Of a stretch of 64,000 nucleotides of DNA, positions 59,246 through 64,000 are shown piece by piece (positions within the stretch are counted from its first letter, which is position 1; the number at the start of each line of letters is the position of its first letter). The stretch is taken from the NCBI GenBank assembly GCA_022844345.1, contig JALHLU010000003.1:124001-188000 (forward strand), given 5' to 3'. The notes beneath the pieces are model-generated. The model did not search any database, was not told the origin of the DNA, and saw nothing but the letters and a program-made list of their open reading frames with translations. The DNA comes from Hyphomonadaceae bacterium. Its GTDB lineage: Bacteria > Pseudomonadota > Alphaproteobacteria > Caulobacterales > Hyphomonadaceae. A program made the translations under genes and the position numbers.

Positions 59246-60103
59246 ATGCCGGCCGAGGAGACGCCAAGGACCTATGAAGCAAGGCTGCTTCGGGTGCTGG
59301 CGTATATCTACGACAATCTGGATGGCGACCTCAGCCTCGACACGCTGGCGGAGGTCGCCTGCATGTCGCGTTTTCACTGGCATCGTGTCTTTCGCGCGAT
59401 GACTGGCGAGACGCTGGCCGACGCCATCCGGCGCATCCGCATGGCGAAAGCAGCCAATGCGCTGGTGCGCGACAGCGAGGCGCCGGTGGCCGAGGTGGCT
59501 GAGCGGCACGGCTATCCAAACGCGGCCAGCTTCTCGCGTACATTCAGCGCGGCGCACGGCCTTTCACCCGCAGCCTTCAGGGAGCTTGGCGCACAAGTCG
59601 CCAGCGACCTTCACAACAACGATGGAAAGAGCAGCATGTATCCGGTGATCATCGAGACATTTCCTCCCTTGCGCGCGGCCGGTGTGCTGCATGTAGGGGC
59701 GCCTTCCGGCGTCGGCCGCGCCTTCCAGACGCTGGGCGGCATATTGTTCGCGCGCAACCTGCTGCAGCATGCGAGCGGCATGATTGCGGTCTATCACGAC
59801 GCGCCGGGCGCAAAGCCGGAATCGGAGCTGCGCGCGCACGCGGCGGTGATCATCGCGGATGGCTTTCCGGCAGGCGTCGAGGGGCTGGAGTATTTCGATC
59901 TCGCCGGCGGCCGGCACGCGGTGATGCAGCACAAGGGGCCGTACGCGACGCTGGGTGCGGCGTGGGAGTGGCTGTATGGCAGGTGGCTTCCACAGTCGGG
60001 CGAGGAGCCGCGCGATGCGCCGCCGTTCGAGCTCTATGTCAACGACCCGCGCAACACCCCGCCGGACCAGCTGCGCACGGATATCCGGCTACCGCTGACA
60101 TAG
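59246..60103 (+). CDS. AraC-type regulator with GyrI-like ligand-binding domain
   Basis: 285 residues from MPAEETPRTYEARLLRVLAY; AGAGGTGAG precedes the ATG. AraC DNA-binding domain at ~8-110 (LDTLAEVACMSRFHWHRVFR, VAEVAERHGYPNAASFSRTF), then GyrI-like/SOUL-type small-molecule domain from MYPVIIETFPPLRAAGVLHV to the end. DNA-binding domain first, effector domain last, as in Rob and BmrR-like regulators. Likely controls a transporter or detoxification gene; target not visible. Confidence 0.93.
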   Translation: MPAEETPRTYEARLLRVLAYIYDNLDGDLSLDTLAEVACMSRFHWHRVFRAMTGETLADAIRRIRMAKAANALVRDSEAPVAEVAERHGYPNAASFSRTFSAAHGLSPAAFRELGAQVASDLHNNDGKSSMYPVIIETFPPLRAAGVLHVGAPSGVGRAFQTLGGILFARNLLQHASGMIAVYHDAPGAKPESELRAHAAVIIADGFPAGVEGLEYFDLAGGRHAVMQHKGPYATLGAAWEWLYGRWLPQSGEEPRDAPPFELYVNDPRNTPPDQLRTDIRLPLT

Positions 60104-60110
60104 ATGCGGG

Positions 60111-60512
60111 CTATGCCGTGGCGCTGCGTCTGCGGGTGGAGGCCCAGATGATCCAGATCAGAACGGGCTGGAACAGCAGCCGGCCCCACAGGGCGGCGGG
60201 GCCGAGCGTCTGCCACTTGTCGGCCTCGATGAGCATCTGGATGTGGACGGGCGTGACGCAGATCGTGAGCGCGATGAGACCCCAGCCCGCGATGTGCCGC
60301 CATGGCTTGTAGAGAACGGCGAGCGCGCCTGCGATCTCCAGCACGCCGGTGAAGTACACCATCTCGCGCGGGAAGGGCACGTAAGGCGGCACGATGGACG
60401 TGAACATGTTCGTCAGCACGAAGTGGCCGATGCCGCCGCCGACGAACCAGACCACGACGATGACGCGGCCGAGCATGCGCCAGATGCTGCGTGGCGCGGC
60501 GGACTCGGTCAC
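60111..60512 (-). CDS. DoxX-like small membrane protein
   Basis: 133 residues, four helices. GTG start overlaps the fbp stop (GTGA), so it is coupled to fbp. [20 protein letters not shown] and [20 protein letters not shown] are the DoxX-type motifs (membrane region 2 and the Glu-containing helix). Bacterial DoxX proteins help thiosulfate oxidation or stress responses; many lack a defined role. Confidence 0.85.
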   Translation of the reverse strand: MTESAAPRSIWRMLGRVIVVVWFVGGGIGHFVLTNMFTSIVPPYVPFPREMVYFTGVLEIAGALAVLYKPWRHIAGWGLIALTICVTPVHIQMLIEADKWQTLGPAALWGRLLFQPVLIWIIWASTRRRSATA

Positions 60513-61498
60513 GAAGCGGCCGCGTGCTTCTTCTCGAGCTCCTCGACCTCTTCACGCGAGCCGAGCATGACCGACACACGCTGGTGGAGGCCCGTGGGCT
60601 CGATGTCGAGGATCTGTTGCTTGCCGTCGAACGCCTTGCCGCCGGCCTGTTCGACCAGCAGCGACATCGGGTTCGCCTCGTACATCAGACGCAGCTTGCC
60701 GGGCTTGCCGGGCTCGCGCTTGTCCCATGGGTACATGAAGACGCCGCCGCGCGTGAGGATGCGGTGCACATCCGCCACCATGGAGGCGATCCAGCGCATG
60801 TTGAAGTTCTTGGCGCGCGGTCCCGCATCGCCCGCGAGGCATTCGTCGATATAGGCGCGCACGGGATCGGCCCAGTGGCGCATGTTCGACATGTTGATGG
60901 AGAACTCTTTCGTCTTCGCCGGGATCTGGATGTTGGTGGAGGTCTGAACGAACTGGCCGGTGGGCGGGTCCATCGTGAAGGCGAAGACGCCGGCGCCGAG
61001 CGTGAGAACAAGCGTGGTCTGCGGGCCATAGACGCAATAGCCGGCGGCGACCTGGTTGCGGCCGCTCTGGAGGAAGGGGGCTGCGCCCTCGCCCGCGATG
61101 GCGGGCAGGACGGAGAAGATCGTGCCGATGGAGACGTTGACGTCGATGTTGGACGAGCCGTCCAGCGGATCGAACATCAGGAGGTATGGTGCACTCGCGG
61201 TGAGCGGGCGGGCGTCGTCTTCCTCTTCCGAGGCGGCGGCGGCCACGGCGCCACACGCTTTCGCCATCGCCATCATTTCATCGTTCGCCAGGACGTCGAG
61301 CTGCTTCTGCTCCTCGCCCTGCACGTTGCCCGTGCCGGCCGAGCCAAGGACATCCGCCAGCGCGCCGCGCGAGACGAGATAGGAGATGGTACGGCACGAG
61401 TCCGAGATCGCCTCGATCAGGATCGACAGCTCGCGCGGGGCGGGATTTCCGTCGCCTTTTGGGTCAGCGAGAAATTCGCGAAGCGTGCGCGCGGTCAT
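60509..61498 (-). CDS. fbp: Fructose-1,6-bisphosphatase, class I
   Basis: 329 residues from [12 protein letters not shown]; the extra N-terminal codons in the track lack a ribosome-binding site. Metal and substrate sites [20 protein letters not shown] and the C-terminal [20 protein letters not shown]. It hydrolyses fructose-1,6-bisphosphate in gluconeogenesis. It is the first gene of a pair with DoxX. Absence of Calvin-cycle genes nearby favours a gluconeogenic role. Confidence 0.96.
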   Translation of the reverse strand: MTARTLREFLADPKGDGNPAPRELSILIEAISDSCRTISYLVSRGALADVLGSAGTGNVQGEEQKQLDVLANDEMMAMAKACGAVAAAASEEEDDARPLTASAPYLLMFDPLDGSSNIDVNVSIGTIFSVLPAIAGEGAAPFLQSGRNQVAAGYCVYGPQTTLVLTLGAGVFAFTMDPPTGQFVQTSTNIQIPAKTKEFSINMSNMRHWADPVRAYIDECLAGDAGPRAKNFNMRWIASMVADVHRILTRGGVFMYPWDKREPGKPGKLRLMYEANPMSLLVEQAGGKAFDGKQQILDIEPTGLHQRVSVMLGSREEVEELEKKHAAAS

Positions 61499-61645
61499 GG
61501 CGTTGTCCCTGGTGCGATTCTGAAGGGCAGTCCTTAGCCGGAATGTGCTGCAATGCACAGGGTAGGCCGGGACCGCCGCGCTCCCGTCTTCGGGCAGTTC
61601 CCCGCTATCGCCACGCCCACAAATGCCTGCGCCATGTCAGGCAGG

Positions 61646-61672
61646 GGCGGCGCTGGTTTATAAGGCGCCGCC
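61646..61672. terminator. Hairpin around the stop of the small lipoprotein gene
   Basis: GGCGGCGC pairs with GCGCCGCC around TGGTTTATAAG, with the reverse-strand TAA stop in the loop. Confidence 0.5.
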
Positions 61673-61831
61673 TTCGATATCGCCTTGCGCAAAATCAGTC
61701 GCGATGACGACTTCTGCCTTGGCCGTGTCTGGCCCCAGTTCGATCGGCCTGGGTTCTTCTTTCGCGGCCTCGCCGCATGCAGTGAATGCCATTGCTGCGG
61801 TGCAACCTAACATCAGCCTCAAACGCGTCAT
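61658..61831 (-). CDS. Small lipoprotein
   Basis: 57 residues from MTRLRLMLGCTAAMAFTACG with GGAGGAGGTG directly upstream; the long track ORF has no support before this. Lipobox AFTACG gives a lipid-anchored Cys. The rest is a short acidic tail (EEPRPIELGPDTAKAEVVIA) without recognisable domain. A GGCGGCGC/GCGCCGCC hairpin surrounds its stop codon (61646-61672), a likely terminator. Function unknown. Confidence 0.7.
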   Translation of the reverse strand: MTRLRLMLGCTAAMAFTACGEAAKEEPRPIELGPDTAKAEVVIATDFAQGDIEGGAL

Positions 61832-61987
61832 CACCTCCTCCGGGGATTTCTTTTTGCCACGCAGCCTAACGATCGCAGACACGACAAGGCCAGAAGAAAT
61901 TAACCGGCTGCGCGATACGCTGCGATGCAGAAATCCCTGCGGGTGAATAATCTCGCGACCCGCACTGAACGCGCGCATGCTTTTCGA

Positions 61988-62284
61988 ATGCCGGCGAAAA
62001 TGATCAGGTGTCCTTTCTGTTCGGCCGACCTCGATCGCAGTGCGGTGGTGTGCCCCAACTGCCAGGCAAGGCGCGGCTTTGAGATGTTCGGTCCGACGCC
62101 GGAAGCTCCGGCGGCTGCGTGGATCAAGGGCTTCATACTTCCTTCCATCGCGATTGCGGCATGCCTTGCAGGCTATCTGCTCAATCCATCGCCTATCTGG
62201 TTTGCCGCAGCCGGATTTGCTCTGTTCGTCGCCACGCTGGGCGTGCGGCGGCTGATCGAGGGCTCGCGCTGGTTCCACCTCTGA
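61988..62284 (+). CDS. Zinc-ribbon membrane protein
   Basis: 98 residues from MPAKMIRCPFCSADLDRSAV (a Met four codons later is also possible). IRCPFCSADLDRSAVVCPNC is a CxxC...CxxC zinc ribbon (~7-26), followed by a linker and two hydrophobic helices (FILPSIAIAACLAGYLL and PIWFAAAGFALFVATLGV). Comparable small proteins are common but uncharacterised. Starts opposite to the lipoprotein gene, with about 155 bases between them and no recognised promoter. Confidence 0.75.
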   Translation: MPAKMIRCPFCSADLDRSAVVCPNCQARRGFEMFGPTPEAPAAAWIKGFILPSIAIAACLAGYLLNPSPIWFAAAGFALFVATLGVRRLIEGSRWFHL

Positions 62285-62346
62285 TTGTGAATGAGGCGCC
62301 GCCGCGTAACCCTCGCGCGGACGGCAGGCTGTGCTAGTATCTGGCC

Positions 62347-63294
62347 ATGCCCGCTGTCACACGCGTCGACCCGAAAACGATTTTCACGCCAGAGGAATGG
62401 GCGAAGGTTTCCCGCCAGTCGGTGTGGATCGGCCCCGCCCTCGTTGTCTTTGCGTGGGCCGTAATCATCGGGGCTGGCGCTCTCTTCATCCTGTTGCCGA
62501 ACCCGGCGACCTATCTCCTGGCTGTGATGCTGATCGGCACGCGCCAGCTGGGGCTTGCGATCCTCGAGCATGAGGCCGCGCACGGCACACTGCACCCGAA
62601 CGCGAAGCTGAATGACTGGCTGGCGGAATGGCTGTGCGGCGGGCCCGTAGGCGGCAGCCTGAAGCGCTATCGCCCCTATCACCTGACCCACCACAAATAC
62701 ACCGAGCAGCCGGAAGACCCGGACCTTGCCCTCTCTCGTCCCTTCCCGGTGACAAAGGGGTCGCTGTGGCGGAAGTTTGTGCGCGACCTGACAGGACAGA
62801 CCTTCTACAAGCAGCGCATCGCGCCGTTCATCGAACGCATGAAGGGCAAGACGCGCAAGCCGCCGCGCGTGCCCGATAACCCCGCGCTGCGGTTCTGGAT
62901 CGCGCAGGCCGTGATCTTCGGCGTGACAACCGCGCTGGGATACTGGTGGGCGTGGTTCGCACTCTGGATCGTGCCAATGGCGACGTGGTTCCCCTTGGTG
63001 ACGCGCCTGCGTGCGATGGGCGAGCATGCAATGGTGAACACGCAGGACGATCCTTTTACGCACGCGCGGACGACGCTCGCCAACCCGCTGGAGCGGCTCT
63101 TCATCGCGCCGTTCTGGGTTCACTATCACTGCGAGCATCACTGCTTCATGTATGTACCGTGCTACAATCTGGAGCGGACGCACAAGCTGCTGGTGCAGAA
63201 GGGCTATCGCGAGCGTATGCGCATCACGAGAGGTTATGTCGAAGTGCTGCGCCGGTGCGGCTCCAAGACAATGACGGCGCCGGCCGCCGCATGA
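62347..63294 (+). CDS. Fatty acid desaturase
   Basis: 315 residues with at least four hydrophobic helices. Three histidine boxes: EHEAAHGTLH, HLTHHKYTEQPEDPD and HYHCEHHCFMYVP. These bind the di-iron centre of membrane desaturases and hydroxylases. It inserts a double bond in fatty acyl lipid in the inner membrane; the regiospecificity cannot be predicted. Its stop overlaps the start of the TetR gene (ATGA), so both are one operon. Confidence 0.93.
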   Translation: MPAVTRVDPKTIFTPEEWAKVSRQSVWIGPALVVFAWAVIIGAGALFILLPNPATYLLAVMLIGTRQLGLAILEHEAAHGTLHPNAKLNDWLAEWLCGGPVGGSLKRYRPYHLTHHKYTEQPEDPDLALSRPFPVTKGSLWRKFVRDLTGQTFYKQRIAPFIERMKGKTRKPPRVPDNPALRFWIAQAVIFGVTTALGYWWAWFALWIVPMATWFPLVTRLRAMGEHAMVNTQDDPFTHARTTLANPLERLFIAPFWVHYHCEHHCFMYVPCYNLERTHKLLVQKGYRERMRITRGYVEVLRRCGSKTMTAPAAA

Positions 63295-63923
63295 CGACAC
63301 AGCGGCAGGCAAGACGGCAGGTCCGCTCCTATGGCGAGGAAACCCACGCGCTGATCCTCAAGGCGGCCGAAAAACTGTTCGCCACGCGGGGTCTCGACAA
63401 CGTTTCGATGCAGGACATAGCGGAAGCGGCGAACGTCTCGCGCGCGACCGTGTTCAACCAGTTTGGCTCGAAACAGCTTGTGCTGGATGCGATTACCGCG
63501 CGCTCGCTGGAGGCGTATCGCAGCCTGCTGCACGCGGCGCTGGCTGACAAGACGACCCCGACGCCTGAACTCCTGCGCCTCCTGTTCCAGCGGATGGGCG
63601 AAGGAATCGAATTCAACCGCAGCCTCTATCGCGAGGTGTTCGTCGAGATACGCAAGGTTTCGATGGGCCTGGACCAGGGCGGCGCCTCCCCAGCCCTGCG
63701 GGGCGAAACGTTTGCGATGCTGGTCACCATTTTCGAACTGGGCCAGGATCGCGGTGACGTCTCGCTGACCCATACTGCGGAGGCGCTTGCGACGGCATTC
63801 GACAGCCTGTTGTCCGGCGCTGTGATCCAGTGGCTGCATGACCGGCGCCGGACCAGCCTGCCTATCCTGCTGGCCTCGCTGGTCGACGTCTTCCTGTATG
63901 GCGCGGCGCCACCGCAACGATGA
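63291..63923 (+). CDS. TetR family transcriptional regulator
   Basis: 210 residues from MTTQRQARRQVRSYGEETHA. N-terminal helix-turn-helix: ILKAAEKLFATRGLDNVSMQ with DIAEAANVSRATVFNQFGSK. The remaining ~150 residues form the usual ligand-binding helices. Co-translated with the desaturase, so it likely senses an acyl-CoA or fatty acid and represses this operon or the gene to the right, before which a perfect palindrome lies (inference). Confidence 0.93.
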   Translation: MTTQRQARRQVRSYGEETHALILKAAEKLFATRGLDNVSMQDIAEAANVSRATVFNQFGSKQLVLDAITARSLEAYRSLLHAALADKTTPTPELLRLLFQRMGEGIEFNRSLYREVFVEIRKVSMGLDQGGASPALRGETFAMLVTIFELGQDRGDVSLTHTAEALATAFDSLLSGAVIQWLHDRRRTSLPILLASLVDVFLYGAAPPQR

Positions 63924-63976
63924 ATTCACAACGAAGTTATGACGGCAGGCGAACATAGCCTTGCGTGCGGCAATGA

Positions 63977-63994
63977 GTTGGACTGTAGTCCAAC
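63977..63994. promoter_or_regulatory. 18-base palindrome, probable TetR-family operator
   Basis: GTTGGACT-GT-AGTCCAAC has perfect 8-base arms. It lies 53 bases after the TetR stop, at the window edge, so it belongs to the promoter of a gene just outside. Confidence 0.55.
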
Positions 63995-64000
63995 TTAGCG

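Noticed and set aside
57890-59557. 555-residue minus-strand ORF
   Set aside because: Antisense to sthA and the start of the AraC-type regulator.
1-64000. CRISPR arrays, insertion sequences, prophage or defence islands
   Set aside because: No spaced direct repeats, transposase, integrase, Cas or restriction gene seen in any frame.

Overview
The window looks like chromosomal DNA of an alphaproteobacterium, most likely a Hyphomonadaceae- or Caulobacter-like organism (inference). The evidence is high GC, a PhyR-NepR-EcfG general stress response locus (found only in Alphaproteobacteria), a split glycine decarboxylase (gcvPA/gcvPB) behind a glycine riboswitch, and many lipid and acyl-CoA genes. 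I see no insertion sequence, prophage, integrase, plasmid origin or CRISPR array. It reads as ordinary core and accessory chromosome with small regulatory surprises.

Layout. 0-5 kb: an edge-truncated secreted serine protease, a YceI protein, a cytochrome b561-YceI fusion, a Sua5-type tRNA t6A enzyme and a 27-residue Lys/Ala microprotein. 5-15 kb: a GGDEF-EAL c-di-GMP protein, threonine aldolase, a membrane glycosyltransferase, acyl-CoA dehydrogenase, an SGNH hydrolase, an aldehyde dehydrogenase and DUF599. 15-22 kb: DUF1993, an HCCA isomerase with a second acyl-CoA dehydrogenase, fasciclin, SOUL and DUF805 proteins, a beta-lactamase-fold hydrolase and an SDR. 22.4-31 kb: the stress response island. 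31-36.6 kb: an Ile2 tRNA, SIMPL protein, panD, epoxide hydrolase-like protein, thioesterase, SDR and a pseudo-receiver protein. 36.7-42.5 kb: tandem glycine riboswitch and a gcvT-gcvH-paiB-like-gcvPA-orphan-gcvPB operon. 42.6-52 kb: cyclase, pdxH, TerC, aroC, tlyA, sodC, a CorA/ZntB transporter and two tandem small membrane proteins. 52-64 kb: acyl-CoA synthetase, GNAT, AEC and DASS transporters, sthA, an AraC/GyrI-like regulator, DoxX, fbp, a desaturase-TetR pair and a terminal palindrome.

The most coherent biology is the general stress response. phyR diverges from nepR-ecfG-histidine kinase across a nearly palindromic pair of EcfG promoters (GGAAC-N16-CGTT and GGAAC-N16-GGTT). Six further exact GGAAC-N16/17-CGTT sites lie directly before small membrane or envelope genes: a two-TM protein, a glycine-zipper lipoprotein, a diacylglycerol kinase-like/metallophosphatase operon, a DUF1328 peptide, an entericidin-like lipoprotein and, 23 kb away, the tandem small membrane proteins. 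A second DUF1328 gene beside the entericidin gene has no ATG/GTG/TTG start; an ACG sits where the family's initiator belongs, at ideal distance from a strong ribosome-binding site. Together these suggest a local EcfG regulon aimed at envelope protection (inference).
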